DNA from: Methylosinus sporium
Lineage (GTDB): Bacteria > Pseudomonadota > Alphaproteobacteria > Rhizobiales > Beijerinckiaceae
DNA length: 64,000 nt
Reading direction: 5' to 3'
Assembly: GCF_003113265.1 (NCBI RefSeq)
Contig: NZ_PUIV01000019.1
Location: 1 to 64,000 of the forward strand
This document shows positions 44,741-54,671 of this stretch, piece by piece. The stretch's first letter is position 1. Every line of letters starts with the position of its first letter. A program made the position numbers and the translations under genes. Under the pieces are notes generated by a model. That model was given only the letters and a program-made list of their open reading frames with translations, was not told the origin of the DNA and did not search any database.

Positions 44741-47167
44741 ATGACGAACGAAAAGCGCAATTCCATCGTTCCCGGCGCAATCGAGAGTTATCCGGTTCTG
44801 CCGCTGCGCGACATAGTGGTCTTTCCGCATATGATCGTTCCGCTCTTCGTCGCACGCGACAAGTCGATCCGCGCGCTGGAAGAGGTGACGAAGTCCGAGC
44901 GGCTCATTCTGCTCGCGACGCAGAAGAATGCGGGCGACGACGATCCGGCTCCCGACGCGATCTATTCCATCGGCACGCTCGCTTCCGTGCTGCAGCTGCT
45001 GAAGCTGCCCGACGGCACTGTCAAAGTGCTGGTGGAAGGCGTCGGCCGCGCCAAGGTGCGCAACTACACCCGCGTCGATGAATATCACGAGGCCGACGCC
45101 GAGGCGCTCGGCGACGAGATCGATCAGCCCGTCGAGGTAGAGGCGCTCGGCCGCTCCGTCATCGCCGAGTTCGACTCTTATGTGAAGCTCAACAAGAAGG
45201 TCTCGCCGGAGATCGCCGCTGCGGTCACGCAGATCGACGATTTCTCCAAGCTCGCCGACACGGTCGCCTCGCATCTCTCGGTGAAGATCGCCGAGAAGCA
45301 GGATGTTCTGGAGACGATCGCCGTCGCCAAGCGCCTGGAGAAATGCCTCGCGCTGATGGAGAGCGAGATCTCCGTGCTGCAGGTGGAGAAGCGCATCCGC
45401 ACGCGCGTCAAGCGCCAGATGGAGAAGACGCAGCGCGAGTATTATCTCAACGAGCAGATGAAGGCGATCCAGAAGGAGCTGGGCGACGAGGACGGCAAGG
45501 ACGATCTCGCCGAGCTCGAGGAGCGCATCAAGAACACCAAGCTCTCCAAGGAGGCGCGCGACAAGGCCGTCGCCGAGTTCAAGAAGCTGCGCCAGATGTC
45601 GCCCATGTCCGCGGAAGCGACGGTGGTGCGCAATTATCTCGACTGGCTGCTGGCGCTGCCCTGGGGCAAGAAGTCCAAGATCAAGCGCGATCTCGAGGCG
45701 GCGCAGAGCGTGCTCGACGCCGATCATTTCGGCCTCGAGAAGGTCAAGGAGCGCATTCTCGAATATCTCGCCGTGCAGAGCCGCGCCAATAAGCTGACCG
45801 GCCCGATCCTGTGCCTCGTCGGCCCGCCCGGCGTCGGCAAGACCTCGCTCGGCAAGTCGATCGCCAAGGCCACGGGCCGCGAGTTCGTGCGCATGTCGCT
45901 CGGCGGCGTGCGCGACGAGGCGGAGATTCGCGGCCATCGCCGCACCTATATCGGCTCCATGCCCGGCAAGATCATCCAGTCGATGCGCAAGGCGAAGACG
46001 TCCAATCCGCTCTTCCTGCTCGACGAGATCGATAAGATGGGCATGGACTTCCGCGGCGATCCGTCGTCCGCCCTGCTCGAAGTGCTCGATCCCGAGCAGA
46101 ACGCGACTTTCGCGGATCACTATCTCGAGGTCGATTACGATCTGTCCAATGTCATGTTCGTGACGACGTCGAACACGTTGAACATCCCTGCGCCTCTGAT
46201 GGACCGCATGGAGCTCATCCGCATCGCCGGCTATACGGAAGACGAGAAGGCCGAGATCGCGCGCAAGCATCTCATTCCGAATGCTGTGAAGAAGCACGGC
46301 CTCGCCGCCGACGAATGGTCGATCGATGATGAGGCGCTGCTGACGCTGGTGCGCCGCTATACGCGGGAAGCCGGCGTGCGCAATCTCGAGCGCGAGATAT
46401 CCAATCTCGCCCGCAAGGCGGTGAAGGAAATTCTGCTCTCCAAGGAGAAGGGCAAGAAGGTCTTTGTCACCAATGACAACATCACCGATTATCTCGGCGT
46501 GCATAAGTTCCGCTACGGCGAGGCGGAGCTCGAGGATCAGGTGGGCGTCGTCACCGGCCTCGCGGTCACCGGCGTCGGCGGCGAGCTGCTGACGATCGAG
46601 GGCGTGATGATGCCCGGCAAGGGCAAGATGACCGTCACCGGCAATCTGCAGGATGTGATGAAGGAGTCGATCTCCGCCGCCGCATCTTACGTGCGCTCCC
46701 GCGCCGTCGATTTCGGCATAGAACCGCCTCTGTTCGACCGCCGCGACATCCATGTGCATGTGCCGGAAGGCGCGACGCCCAAGGACGGCCCCTCGGCCGG
46801 CACGGCGATGGCCACGACGATCGTCTCGATCCTCACCGGCATTCCGGTGCGCCGCGACATCGCCATGACCGGCGAGATCACGCTGCGCGGTCGCGTGCTG
46901 CCGATCGGCGGCTTGAAGGAGAAGCTGCTGGCGGCGCTGCGCGGCGGCCTCAAGAAGGTGCTGATCCCGGAAGAGAACGCCAAGGATCTGGCCGATATTC
47001 CGGACTCGGTGAAGAATGGCCTCGAGGTCGTGCCGGTCTCGCGAATGGACGAGGTGCTCGCTCATGCGCTCGTGCGTCAGCCGACGCCGATCGTCTGGGA
47101 GGAGCCCGCGGCTCAGATCGCCAAGACAGTTGTCGAGGACGACGCGGCCGGCGTGCGCGCCCACTGA
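44741..47167 (+). CDS. lon: ATP-dependent protease Lon
   Basis: Lon degrades misfolded and regulatory proteins. The 808-residue LonA enzyme has the N-terminal substrate domain ([21 protein letters not shown], about 15-35), Walker [18 protein letters not shown] (about 358-374), Walker [12 protein letters not shown], and the Ser-Lys protease domain with [17 protein letters not shown] (catalytic Ser about 685) and the Lys in [13 protein letters not shown]. Length and domain order are standard. The gene has its own RpoH-like promoter and is followed by a GC-rich hairpin and the HU gene, the conserved clpX-lon-hup order. Confidence 0.97.
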   Translation: MTNEKRNSIVPGAIESYPVLPLRDIVVFPHMIVPLFVARDKSIRALEEVTKSERLILLATQKNAGDDDPAPDAIYSIGTLASVLQLLKLPDGTVKVLVEGVGRAKVRNYTRVDEYHEADAEALGDEIDQPVEVEALGRSVIAEFDSYVKLNKKVSPEIAAAVTQIDDFSKLADTVASHLSVKIAEKQDVLETIAVAKRLEKCLALMESEISVLQVEKRIRTRVKRQMEKTQREYYLNEQMKAIQKELGDEDGKDDLAELEERIKNTKLSKEARDKAVAEFKKLRQMSPMSAEATVVRNYLDWLLALPWGKKSKIKRDLEAAQSVLDADHFGLEKVKERILEYLAVQSRANKLTGPILCLVGPPGVGKTSLGKSIAKATGREFVRMSLGGVRDEAEIRGHRRTYIGSMPGKIIQSMRKAKTSNPLFLLDEIDKMGMDFRGDPSSALLEVLDPEQNATFADHYLEVDYDLSNVMFVTTSNTLNIPAPLMDRMELIRIAGYTEDEKAEIARKHLIPNAVKKHGLAADEWSIDDEALLTLVRRYTREAGVRNLEREISNLARKAVKEILLSKEKGKKVFVTNDNITDYLGVHKFRYGEAELEDQVGVVTGLAVTGVGGELLTIEGVMMPGKGKMTVTGNLQDVMKESISAAASYVRSRAVDFGIEPPLFDRRDIHVHVPEGATPKDGPSAGTAMATTIVSILTGIPVRRDIAMTGEITLRGRVLPIGGLKEKLLAALRGGLKKVLIPEENAKDLADIPDSVKNGLEVVPVSRMDEVLAHALVRQPTPIVWEEPAAQIAKTVVEDDAAGVRAH

Positions 47168-47174
47168 AGGCTCC

Positions 47175-47211
47175 GGCCCCTCGCCTGCGGCTTTGCCGCG
47201 GGGGAGGGGCC
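47175..47211 (+). terminator. GC-rich hairpin after lon, likely terminator
   Basis: Outer stem GGCCCCTC / GAGGGGCC with an inner GCGGC / GCCGC stem, beginning eight bases after the lon stop. No T-run follows, so it may be a stabilising 3' hairpin rather than an efficient terminator. Confidence 0.5.
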
Positions 47212-47451
47212 GCCCGGCCTCGCGCCAGTCCGCGCAACGCCCGGGTTTCCGCCCCTTTCCAGCGCATCTTGCCCTCAGGCGCCCGGAATTCCAGGGATTC
47301 CGGCGTCGCGCTTTCTTCTAACCCTTGCTTTTACTGAGATTCCAGCACATCACTCCACTGTGCCGGGTCCGAGCGATTCGACGCCGCTCGATTTTCGGCG
47401 CTCAGCCCATGTCGACGACCGGCTCCCGGCGGAAGCAGGAGGGATGAGACC

Positions 47452-47736
47452 ATGGTCAATAAATTGGAACTGGTCGAGCATGTCGCCGAGGCGACCGAAA
47501 CGTCGAAGGCCGCCGCCGCCGCCGCCCTCGATGCGGTGATCGACGGCATCACCCTGGCTCTCAAGAAGGGCGAAGAGGTGCGTCTCGTCGGTTTCGGCAC
47601 TTTCTCGGTCAAGAAGCGCGCGGAGGGCAAGGGCCGTAATCCCGCGACCGGCGAAGAGATCACGATTCCCGCTTCCACGAGCGCCCGCTTCAAGCCCGGC
47701 GCCACGCTCAAAGCCGAGCTCAACAAGACCAAATAG
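47452..47736 (+). CDS. hup: Nucleoid protein HU-beta
   Basis: A 94-residue HU/IHF-family protein that bends and compacts DNA. The signature VRLVGFGTFSVKKRAEGKGRNPATGEEITIPAS (about 43-75) carries the DNA-binding beta arm with the conserved RNPATGEEI Pro. The N-terminus MVNKLELVEHVAEATETSKAAAAAALDAVI is the dimerisation helix pair. HU rather than IHF is inferred from length and the arm sequence. Position after lon is conserved widely. It probably has its own promoter in the 280-base gap. Confidence 0.95.
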   Translation: MVNKLELVEHVAEATETSKAAAAAALDAVIDGITLALKKGEEVRLVGFGTFSVKKRAEGKGRNPATGEEITIPASTSARFKPGATLKAELNKTK

Positions 47737-47922
47737 CCGAAAGCGCAAACCGGCCGAGCAGGCAGGCTCCGCCGCCGCTCGCCCCTTTCGACTGGAATTC
47801 AGGCTCGCCGCCGGGGCGCGACCGTCGCCGGCGGCATTGTCGTCTCTCGCCTCGCGCGACGCGTCTTGCGCGGAGGGGGCGCCCTCCCCTAAAACATGCG
47901 GCGTCGATCCTGGTCGACGCGC

Positions 47923-47998
47923 GGGCGGTTAGCTCAGTCGGTAGAGCGTCTCGTTTACACCGAGAGGGTCGGCGGTTCGAGCCCGTCACCGCCCACCA
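47923..47998 (+). tRNA. tRNA-Val (anticodon TAC)
   Basis: The 76-base sequence folds as a cloverleaf: acceptor GGGCGGT / ACCGCCC, D arm TTAGCTCAGTCGGTAGAGC, anticodon stem CTCGT / ACGAG-type with loop TTTACAC giving anticodon TAC, and T arm GGCGGTTCGAGCCCGTC. CCA is encoded. It reads GUA and, with modification, other Val codons. Confidence 0.96.
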
Positions 47999-48114
47999 TG
48001 CCGCGATTTCGGGAGAGGCCCGCGCGAGCGGCAGAGCATTCGGCCGCCGGCGAAGGGCGGCGACAAAGGGCGGCGAATGGCCGCTTCGGGGATCGAGGAC
48101 GCAGCGCCGACAGC

Positions 48115-48771
48115 ATGAGCCGTAATTTCGTCCTTCTCCTCGTCTCGGCCGCGCTGAGCGCGGCGGCTTCGGCCAAGGCCGAGGAGATGTCCTTCCGTCT
48201 CGCGACGACGGCGAACGATCATTGCGCCGAGCATTGCCCGCGCGTCATCGTGGCGGAGGGCGAGATCGTCGAGGACACGGCCGACGCTTTTGTCGGCTTT
48301 CTGCGCGAGCAGGGGCGCGAGACCGAGCTGCGCAGCATCGTGCTGCTGGATTCGCCCGGCGGCCGCGTGGTCGCCTCCATGCAGCTCGGGCAGGCGCTGC
48401 GCCGGCTCGGCATGGCGGTGATCGTCGCGCGCGTCGAGCCGGAGAGCGGCGCGCTCGTTTCCGGGCGCTGCTATTCCGCTTGCGTCTATGCGCTGATGGG
48501 CGGCCGCAAACGGGTGATTCCGCGCCAGAGCCGGGTCGGCGTGCATCGCATGTTCAATTATGTCGACGGCGTCGATCCGAGGAGCGGCGAGACGCTGCGC
48601 GAGCGCCGCTACGACGATGGCGGAATGCGCCGCACTCTGGCCCGCTACAGCGCCTCCATGGGCGTGAGCCAGGATCTGATCGCGCTGGCCGAGCGCACCT
48701 CGCCCGATCGCGTCCATCTTCTTTCCGCCGCCGAGATCGCCCGCTGGCGTCTCGGCTCGCCAAAGCTGTAA
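48115..48771 (+). CDS. Periplasmic ClpP-fold (COG3904-like) serine-protease-like protein
   Basis: A 218-residue exported protein with a signal peptide ([18 protein letters not shown]). The mature part has the ClpP/crotonase-like fold typical of COG3904: [43 protein letters not shown], and the [14 protein letters not shown] segment with the presumed nucleophile Ser next to Cys. The remaining catalytic residues cannot be fixed by eye. It starts about 116 bases after tRNA-Val, and the function is unknown. I chose the ATG at 48115. Confidence 0.75.
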   Translation: MSRNFVLLLVSAALSAAASAKAEEMSFRLATTANDHCAEHCPRVIVAEGEIVEDTADAFVGFLREQGRETELRSIVLLDSPGGRVVASMQLGQALRRLGMAVIVARVEPESGALVSGRCYSACVYALMGGRKRVIPRQSRVGVHRMFNYVDGVDPRSGETLRERRYDDGGMRRTLARYSASMGVSQDLIALAERTSPDRVHLLSAAEIARWRLGSPKL

Positions 48772-48832
48772 AAGAGCCGCCGAGCGGGGAACTCCTCGGC
48801 GCATCCACTCAACCGGCAGGATTGGTCGTTCC

Positions 48833-50368
48833 ATGAAACATATCATCGATGGTCTCGAGCAGCGGCGCGATTCGGCGCGTCTCGGCGGCGGCGTCAAGCG
48901 CATCGACGCGCAACATGCGCGCGGCAAGCTCACGGCGCGCGAGCGCATCGATCTGCTGCTCGATCACGGCTCTTTCGAGGAGTTCGACATGTTCGTCGAG
49001 CACCGCTGCGCCGATTTCGGCATGGACAAGGGCGAGAAAATTTCCGGCGACGGCGTCGTCACCGGCTGGGGCACGGTCAATGGCCGCGCCGTCTTCGTCT
49101 TCGCCAAGGATTTCACCGTCTTCGGCGGCTCTCTCTCGGAGACCCACGCGCAGAAAATCACCAAGCTGCAGGATATGGCGCTGAAGAACAGGGCGCCGAT
49201 CATCGGCCTGTTCGACGCCGGCGGCGCGCGCATTCAGGAGGGCGTCGCGGCGCTCGGGGGCTATGGCGAGGTGTTCCAGCGCAATGTGATGGCCTCGGGC
49301 GTCATTCCGCAGATTTCCGTCATCATGGGCCCCTGCGCCGGCGGCGACGTCTATTCGCCGGCCATGACCGACTTCATCTTCATGGTGCGCGACACGAGCT
49401 ATATGTTCGTCACCGGCCCGGATGTGGTGAAGACCGTCACCAATGAAACGGTGACGGCCGAGGAGCTGGGCGGCGCCTCTGTGCACACCACCAAGAGCTC
49501 CATCGCCGACAAGGCCTATGACAATGACGTCGAGGCGCTGCTGCAGATGCGCAGGCTCATCGACTTCCTGCCCTCCTCCAATAAGGAGGAGCCGCCGGAA
49601 TGGCCGAGCTTCGACGAGGCGGAGCGCCTGGACGCCTCGCTCGACACTCTGGTCCCCGACAATCCCAACAAGCCCTATGATATCAAAGAGCTGATCACGA
49701 AGATCGCCGATGAGGGCGATTTCTTCGAGATTCAGGAGACGCACGCCAAGAATATCGTGGTCGGTTTCGGCCGCATCGAGGGCCGTACGGTCGGCTTCGT
49801 CGCCAATCAGCCCATGGTGCTGGCCGGCGTGCTCGACATCGACGCCTCGAAGAAGGCGGCGCGCTTCGTGCGCTTCTGCGATTGTTTCAATATTCCGATC
49901 GTCACTTTCGTCGACGTTCCCGGCTTCTTGCCCGGCACGGCGCAGGAATATGGCGGCCTCATCAAGCATGGCGCCAAGCTGCTCTTCGCCTATGCCGAGG
50001 CCACTGTTCCGAAAGTGACGCTGATCACGCGCAAGGCCTTCGGCGGCGCCTATGACGTCATGGCCTCCAAGCATTTGCGCGGCGATGTGAACTACGCCTG
50101 GCCCTCGGCGCAGATCGCCGTCATGGGCGCCAAGGGCGCGGTCGAGATCATCTTCCGCGCCGATATCGGCGACGCCGAGAAGATCGCCCAGCGCACCAAG
50201 GAATATGAGGATCGCTTCCTGTCGCCCTTCGTCGCCGCCGAGCGCGGCTATATCGACGAGGTGATCATGCCGAGCGCGACGCGCAAGCGCATCGCCCGCG
50301 CGCTGGCCCTGCTGCGCCACAAGGAGTTGGAAAACCCCTGGAAGAAGCACGACAACATCCCGCTCTGA
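48833..50368 (+). CDS. pccB: Acyl-CoA carboxylase beta subunit (propionyl-CoA carboxylase, carboxyltransferase)
   Basis: A 511-residue carboxyltransferase subunit that moves CO2 from carboxybiotin to propionyl-CoA or a related acyl-CoA, feeding methylmalonyl-CoA. Motifs: [46 protein letters not shown] (acyl-CoA site), [16 protein letters not shown] (about 165-180), [10 protein letters not shown], and the C-terminal [20 protein letters not shown]. The PccB-type sequence, as opposed to AccD, is clear, but the alpha (biotin) subunit is not in the window. In serine-cycle methylotrophs it serves the ethylmalonyl-CoA pathway, which is inferred here. Confidence 0.92.
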   Translation: MKHIIDGLEQRRDSARLGGGVKRIDAQHARGKLTARERIDLLLDHGSFEEFDMFVEHRCADFGMDKGEKISGDGVVTGWGTVNGRAVFVFAKDFTVFGGSLSETHAQKITKLQDMALKNRAPIIGLFDAGGARIQEGVAALGGYGEVFQRNVMASGVIPQISVIMGPCAGGDVYSPAMTDFIFMVRDTSYMFVTGPDVVKTVTNETVTAEELGGASVHTTKSSIADKAYDNDVEALLQMRRLIDFLPSSNKEEPPEWPSFDEAERLDASLDTLVPDNPNKPYDIKELITKIADEGDFFEIQETHAKNIVVGFGRIEGRTVGFVANQPMVLAGVLDIDASKKAARFVRFCDCFNIPIVTFVDVPGFLPGTAQEYGGLIKHGAKLLFAYAEATVPKVTLITRKAFGGAYDVMASKHLRGDVNYAWPSAQIAVMGAKGAVEIIFRADIGDAEKIAQRTKEYEDRFLSPFVAAERGYIDEVIMPSATRKRIARALALLRHKELENPWKKHDNIPL

Positions 50369-50388
50369 CCCATCCTTTCGGATAGGTC

Positions 50389-50421
50389 GGCGCGCCGGCT
50401 CCCCGGGTGGGCCGGCGCGCC
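50389..50421 (+). terminator. Intrinsic terminator after pccB
   Basis: A perfect 11-bp stem GGCGCGCCGGC / GCCGGCGCGCC with an 11-base loop, followed by TTT. It begins about 20 bases after the pccB stop. Confidence 0.8.
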
Positions 50422-50697
50422 TTTCCGCTCGAGCGGAGAACAGCCTGCCCCGAAGTCGGGCGCCCGCCGCACAATTTCATTCCAGCGGCGGGCTTTTTCA
50501 GATGACAAAGCATTCGGCCTGTCATAATGTCCCTTTCGCCGAGCTGGCTAAAAACATTTGAACGCAGAAAGCGTTCGACAATCGCTGGCTGAGGTCCAAG
50601 TCGGGGAGGACGCCGGAACTCTGCACGTCTCGCGAGACGCTCCACACTATTCTCGCGGATGGCGCCTATCGACGAGTCCGGTCAAAGGACGGGTACC

Positions 50698-50734
50698 AAA
50701 GAGTGGGGAGAGGCAAGGGCCGTCCCCGCTCTTT
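50698..50734. repeat. Inverted repeat, possible small RNA or terminator
   Basis: AAAGAGTGGGGA (50698-50709) pairs with TCCCCGCTCTTT (50723-50734) over 12 positions, one of them G-U. It is T-rich at the 3' edge on both strands, so it could terminate transcription either way. No gene ends nearby on the plus strand. Confidence 0.5.
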
Positions 50735-50841
50735 GTGTCTGTAGAGGCGCGATAGAGCTTTTCATTCGATAGATAGCTACTGCCTATAAAGCGCGGCGCC
50801 CTCCGCCTGCGGCTCCACTCGCAACCTTCGGAGAAACGGAA

Positions 50842-51192
50842 ATGTCCATCAAGCGGATCGGCGCCGGCGCGCGCATGAGCAAGGCCGTCGTGCATGGCGG
50901 CGTGATCTATACGGCGGGCCAGGTCGCCGACGCCGCCAAGGGCGGCGCGGTCGCCGATCAGACGCGCGAGATCCTCGGACTCATCGACACGATTCTGCAG
51001 GAGGCCGGCAGCGAGAAGGCGAAGATTCTCTCGGCGACGATCTACCTCGCCGACATAGCGACTTTCGCCGAGATGAACTCGGTTTGGGACGTCTGGGTCG
51101 ACAAGAGCAATCCGCCGGCTCGCGCCACTGTCGAGGCGAAGCTCGTCACGCCCGATTACAAGGTCGAGATCGCCGTCATCGCGGCGCTGTGA
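50842..51192 (+). CDS. RidA-family (YjgF) enamine/imine deaminase-like protein
   Basis: A 116-residue RidA-like protein. The family core is visible: GARMSKAVVHGGVIYTAGQVAD, QTREILGLIDTILQEAGSEKAKILSATIYLADIATF and NPPARATVEAKLVTPDYKVEIAVIA. The Arg in ARATVEA is the residue that binds the substrate carboxylate in RidA, so imine hydrolysis is plausible. It ends overlapping the convergent ThiF/MoeB-like gene by 17 bases. The spacing to pccB makes an operon unlikely. Confidence 0.88.
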   Translation: MSIKRIGAGARMSKAVVHGGVIYTAGQVADAAKGGAVADQTREILGLIDTILQEAGSEKAKILSATIYLADIATFAEMNSVWDVWVDKSNPPARATVEAKLVTPDYKVEIAVIAAL

Positions 51193-51958
51193 GGCCGGTC
51201 AGCGGATTGTCCGGATCATAGGCGTAGCGCAGGGTCTCGAAGCGCATGGAGCGGGCGTCCATCAGCAGCAGGCGCCCGACCAGCCCCTCACCGAAGCCGA
51301 CGATCTCGCGGATGATTTCCAGCGCCATCATCGCGCCGACGATTCCGGTGAGCGCGCCGAGCACGCCGGCCTCCTCGCAGCTCGGCACGGCGCCCGGCGG
51401 CGGCGCGGCGGGGAAGAGACAGCGATAGGTCGGATTGGGCTTGCCCGCAGCGTCGCTCTCGAAGGGGCGCAGCGTCGTCAGCGAGGCGTCGAAGCCGCCG
51501 ACCGCCGCCGTGACGAGCGGCTTTTTTTCGTAGAAGCACGCGTCCGAGACGAGATAGCGCGTCGAGAAGTTATCGGAGCCGTCGGCGACGATGTCGTAGT
51601 CCGCGATCAATGTTCGCGCATTCTGGTCGGTGAGGCGCAGCGCATGGGGCTCGACATGCACATGCGGGTTGAGCCGATGGATGGCGTCCTTGGCGCTGTC
51701 CACCTTCAGTCGCCCGACGGCGGTGGTATGGTGGATCACCTGCCGCTGCAGATTGGACAGCGAGACCTCGTCGTCATCGACAATGCCCAGCACGCCGACG
51801 CCGCCCGCCGCGAGATATTGCAGCAGCGGCGCGCCGAGCCCGCCGGCGCCGACGACGAGCACGCGCGCCTTCTTCAGCCGCTGCTGGCCGGGCCCGCCGA
51901 CCTCGCGCAGGACGATGTGGCGGGCGTAGCGCTCGATTTCTTCGGCCGAGAGGCTCAT
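51176..51958 (-). CDS. ThiF/MoeB/HesA-family adenylyltransferase
   Basis: A 260-residue E1-like enzyme that adenylates the C-terminal Gly of a ThiS/MoaD-type sulfur carrier. The nucleotide-binding motif VLVVGAGGLGAPLLQYLAAGGVG (about 30-52), DDDEVSLSNLQRQVIH and DSAKDAIHRLNPHV are classical. The zinc CxxC pairs of MoeB appear partly: TYRCLFP is present but the second pair is not obvious, and the protein has no rhodanese domain. It could serve thiamine or molybdopterin synthesis; no carrier gene is beside it. Confidence 0.85.
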   Translation of the reverse strand: MSLSAEEIERYARHIVLREVGGPGQQRLKKARVLVVGAGGLGAPLLQYLAAGGVGVLGIVDDDEVSLSNLQRQVIHHTTAVGRLKVDSAKDAIHRLNPHVHVEPHALRLTDQNARTLIADYDIVADGSDNFSTRYLVSDACFYEKKPLVTAAVGGFDASLTTLRPFESDAAGKPNPTYRCLFPAAPPPGAVPSCEEAGVLGALTGIVGAMMALEIIREIVGFGEGLVGRLLLMDARSMRFETLRYAYDPDNPLTGLTAPR

Positions 51959-52047
51959 GTCGTTTTTCCTGCGCCGAAGCTCACGCGGCGGCCGCGTTCG
52001 TCGTAATATTTAGCAGCTTCGCGGCGAGCGCGAAATCGGAGGAGAAG

Positions 52048-52647
52048 ATGACGCGGCCTCCCCTCGACCCCCCGGCGCCAGAGGCGCAGGAGCGTCTCGC
52101 TACGGCGATCCAGAGCAATCCGCACAATGCCGTCATCCTGGAGCGTCTGCCGACCCTTCGGCTCGCCGACGTCTGGCTCGTCGCCGGCTGCCTGTTCCAG
52201 ACGGTTTGGAATCTCGACTACGGCCGGCCGGCGACGCAGGACATATTCGATTACGACATTTTCTATTTCGACGACGATCTCTCCTATGATGCGGAGGATC
52301 GCGTCATTCGCCGCGCTCGCGCGCTCTTCGCCGATCTTCCGATTCGCGTCGATTTGAAGAATCAGGCGCGCGTGCATCTTTGGTATGGCGAGCGCTTCGG
52401 TCCGGGCTATCCGCAGCTGCGCAGCAGCGCCGATGGCGTCGATCGTTTTCTCATCGAATGCACGCGTGTCGCCGCGCGCTGTGTGGACGGCGCGCTGGAG
52501 CTCTATGCGCCGGCGCGTCTCGACGATCTTTTCGCCGGCGTGCTGCGCCCCAATCCGCTCAATCTGCGGCCGGAGCTGTTCGCGGCGAAAGCCGCGAGCC
52601 TTCGCGCGCGCTGGCCCTTTCTCACCATCGCCGAAACACACGCGTGA
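52048..52647 (+). CDS. Nucleotidyltransferase-family protein (DUF925)
   Basis: A 199-residue protein of the DUF925 family: DVWLVAGCLFQTVWNLDYGRPA (about 40-61), the Asp-rich DIFDYDIFYFDDDLSYDAEDRVIRRA, then VDLKNQARVHLWYGERFG and the C-terminal PARLDDLFAGVLRPNP. The family is predicted to have a nucleotidyltransferase fold; its activity and substrate are unknown. Start is an ATG at 52048, with GGAGGAG eight bases upstream. It stands alone, with a gene for an acidic protein 95 bases downstream. Confidence 0.85.
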   Translation: MTRPPLDPPAPEAQERLATAIQSNPHNAVILERLPTLRLADVWLVAGCLFQTVWNLDYGRPATQDIFDYDIFYFDDDLSYDAEDRVIRRARALFADLPIRVDLKNQARVHLWYGERFGPGYPQLRSSADGVDRFLIECTRVAARCVDGALELYAPARLDDLFAGVLRPNPLNLRPELFAAKAASLRARWPFLTIAETHA

Positions 52648-52742
52648 TCCGCGTGAAAGCGTTTTCGCGCTTGCATAAAACGCCGTCGCAGACTTTCCTT
52701 GAACAGGCGCTGATTCGGCGCTTTGTCCCGCAAGGACCGCCT

Positions 52743-53630
52743 ATGAACCTACCGGCCCCGCCCACCGGACTCTATCCCGAAGACTATGAGAGAATCGAAG
52801 CCGCGGTGATGGAGACCGTGCGCGGCCGCTGGTTCCTGCTCGAATATGCGCGTCGTCAGCGCGCCGAGGAGACCGAGCGGCTGGTGCTGGCGGTGGATCG
52901 GCTGGAGCGCGCCGCCGCGCGCGCAGAGGAGCAGGAGGCCGTTGCCGACTGGCGCCTGCCGCGTCGCCTCGTCGAGCGCGCGCGGGAATTCGCACGCACG
53001 CTGCGCGCCAGCGGCGTCGAGGAGAAGCTCTGCGCGCAGGCCGATGCGCTGGTCGAGCAATTTTCCAAATTGCTCGATGCGCCTGCGGCGGAGCCGGAAG
53101 AGGCGCCGAGCGCGATCGTCGAGGCCGCGGCGATCGAGATCGTCGACGAGCCGCGTGAAATCCTCGAGGAGCGCGTCGAGTTCGAGACTTTGGCGGAGGC
53201 CGAGATCATCGAGCCCGAGCCGATCGACGCCCAGCCGATCTCGGTCGAATCCTTCGAGGCGGAAGCAGTCGTCGGCGAGTCGATCGAGATCGAGGCCGTC
53301 GCTTCCGAGCCGGAGCCTGTCGCCTTCGAGCCCGAGCCCGTCGTCCAGATCGAGGAGCCGCCGCAGGCGATAGAGATCGCCGAATCTGCCGCCTTCGCCG
53401 AGCTGGCGTCCAATGAGATCGTGTTCGAGGAATTGGTCGCTCGCGCGATTCTGCCGGAGGAGACCGCGCCGCTCGAGCTCGATGCGCCCAAATTCGGTTC
53501 GTCCGAGGTCGGCCTTCCTATACGCGCTTCGACGAGGGCCGAGCCGGCGGGACCGGTCGATCCGCGCCTCGTCGCGCTGTCACGGCTCGATCATCTCTCC
53601 CTGCACGAAAAGCTTCGGCTGTTTGGCTGA
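52743..53630 (+). CDS. Conserved acidic protein of unknown function
   Basis: A 295-residue protein. The N-terminal part (EDYERIEAAVMETVRGRWFLLEYARRQRAEET, about 13-44) resembles conserved segments found in Hyphomicrobiales proteins of unknown function. A helical region follows (about 45-120), then a long Glu/Pro/Ile/Val-rich acidic stretch (about 120-250). The last 25 residues (DPRLVALSRLDHLSLHEKLRLFG) form a second conserved helix. The acidic spacer suggests a protein-protein linker. Its 3' end overlaps the convergent glycosyltransferase gene by 51 bases. Function unknown. Confidence 0.6.
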   Translation: MNLPAPPTGLYPEDYERIEAAVMETVRGRWFLLEYARRQRAEETERLVLAVDRLERAAARAEEQEAVADWRLPRRLVERAREFARTLRASGVEEKLCAQADALVEQFSKLLDAPAAEPEEAPSAIVEAAAIEIVDEPREILEERVEFETLAEAEIIEPEPIDAQPISVESFEAEAVVGESIEIEAVASEPEPVAFEPEPVVQIEEPPQAIEIAESAAFAELASNEIVFEELVARAILPEETAPLELDAPKFGSSEVGLPIRASTRAEPAGPVDPRLVALSRLDHLSLHEKLRLFG

Positions 53631-54671
53631 CGAGGACTTACCGGCGGCCGCCTGAGCCGCCGCCTCGACGCCGTTTTGATGCGCGAGCGCGACATTGCCG
53701 AGAAACTGCTGCGCGCTCGCCTCCCAGGTGAAGGTCAGCGCATGGGCGCGTGCAATGGCCCGCGGAATCTCCGTCGCCGCGAGGCAGGCCGCCTGCAAAT
53801 CTTCGCTGAGAACGCCGGCGCCGCTCGCGCCGACGACATCGAGAGGCCCCGCCACCGGAAAGGCGGCGACCGGCAAGCCGCAGGCCATGGCCTCCAGCAG
53901 CACCATTCCGAAAGTGTCGGTGCGGCTCGGAAAAACGAACACGTCCGAGCTCGCGTAGAGCGTGGCCAGCTCGGCGCTGGTCTGCACGCCGAGGAAACGC
54001 GCTTGCGGATAGGCCGCCTCGAGCGCGGCGCGGGCTGGTCCGTCGCCGGCCAGAAGCTTCGTGCCGGGAAGATCGAGCGCGAGAAAGGCTTCGATATTCT
54101 TCTCCACGGCGAGCCGGCCGGCATAGAGATAGATCGGCCGCGGTAAGCCGAGATCGACGGCCTTCTCCGGATGAAAGAGCTGATGGTCGACGCCGCGCGA
54201 CCAGCGCATCAGCCGGCGGAATCCCCGCGCGGAAAGCTCCTGCGCCAGCGTTTGCGTCGAGACCATCGTCCCGGCGCCGCTATTGTGAAAGCGGCGCAGC
54301 AGCGCATAGGTCACGCCGACAGGAAAGCGCGTGCGGGCGTGAATATATTCGGGAAAGCGCGTGTGATAGCTCGTCGTGAAGCGCCGGCCCTGGCGCAGGC
54401 AGCAGGCGCGCGTCGCCAGCCCCACGGGCCCTTCCGTGGCGATATGGACGTGATCATAGCCCTGGGCCAGCCGTTTCGCCGCCGCCCCGGCAGTGGCGAA
54501 GGCGAGCTGAATTTCCGGATAGGTCGGCATTGGGATGGAGGAGAAATCCTGCGGGGTCAGGAAATCGATCGATGCGCCGAGCGCGCTCGCCGCGCTCGCC
54601 ATCGCCTCCAGGGAACGCACGACGCCGTTGACTTGCGGACGCCAAGCGTCCGTCGCGATCAATATCCGCAT
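53580..54671 (-). CDS. GT4-type glycosyltransferase
   Basis: A 363-residue GT-B glycosyltransferase. N-terminal domain: MRILIATDAWRPQVNGVVRSL, YDHVHIATEGPVGLATRACC, FTTSYHTRFPEYIHARTRFP. C-terminal donor-binding domain: YLYAGRLAVEKNIEAFL and VFVFPSRTDTFGMVLLEAMACGLPV, which holds the family Glu. Similar enzymes in Hyphomicrobiales make glycolipids such as glucosyl- or glucuronosyl-diacylglycerol, but the donor and acceptor are not determined. It is the second gene of a two-gene unit with the LpxH-like phosphoesterase; the stop and start share one base (TGATG). Confidence 0.85.
   Translation of the reverse strand: MRILIATDAWRPQVNGVVRSLEAMASAASALGASIDFLTPQDFSSIPMPTYPEIQLAFATAGAAAKRLAQGYDHVHIATEGPVGLATRACCLRQGRRFTTSYHTRFPEYIHARTRFPVGVTYALLRRFHNSGAGTMVSTQTLAQELSARGFRRLMRWSRGVDHQLFHPEKAVDLGLPRPIYLYAGRLAVEKNIEAFLALDLPGTKLLAGDGPARAALEAAYPQARFLGVQTSAELATLYASSDVFVFPSRTDTFGMVLLEAMACGLPVAAFPVAGPLDVVGASGAGVLSEDLQAACLAATEIPRAIARAHALTFTWEASAQQFLGNVALAHQNGVEAAAQAAAGKSSSAKQPKLFVQGEMIEP

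Larger units (their letters stand above)
50369..50841 (+). other. Non-coding gap between pccB and the RidA gene
   Basis: A 473-base gap with no supportable gene. Contents: the pccB terminator hairpin (50389-50421) and a second large inverted repeat at 50698-50734. The rest is unassigned. Confidence 0.5.

Noticed and set aside
47923-48114. tRNA-Val as an attachment site for a genomic island
   Set aside because: No integrase follows and no repeat of the tRNA 3' end was noticed downstream; the following genes look like normal core genes.
50558-50755. A 65-residue frame in the pccB-RidA gap
   Set aside because: TTG start without ribosome site, no family features, and it overlaps the inverted repeat.
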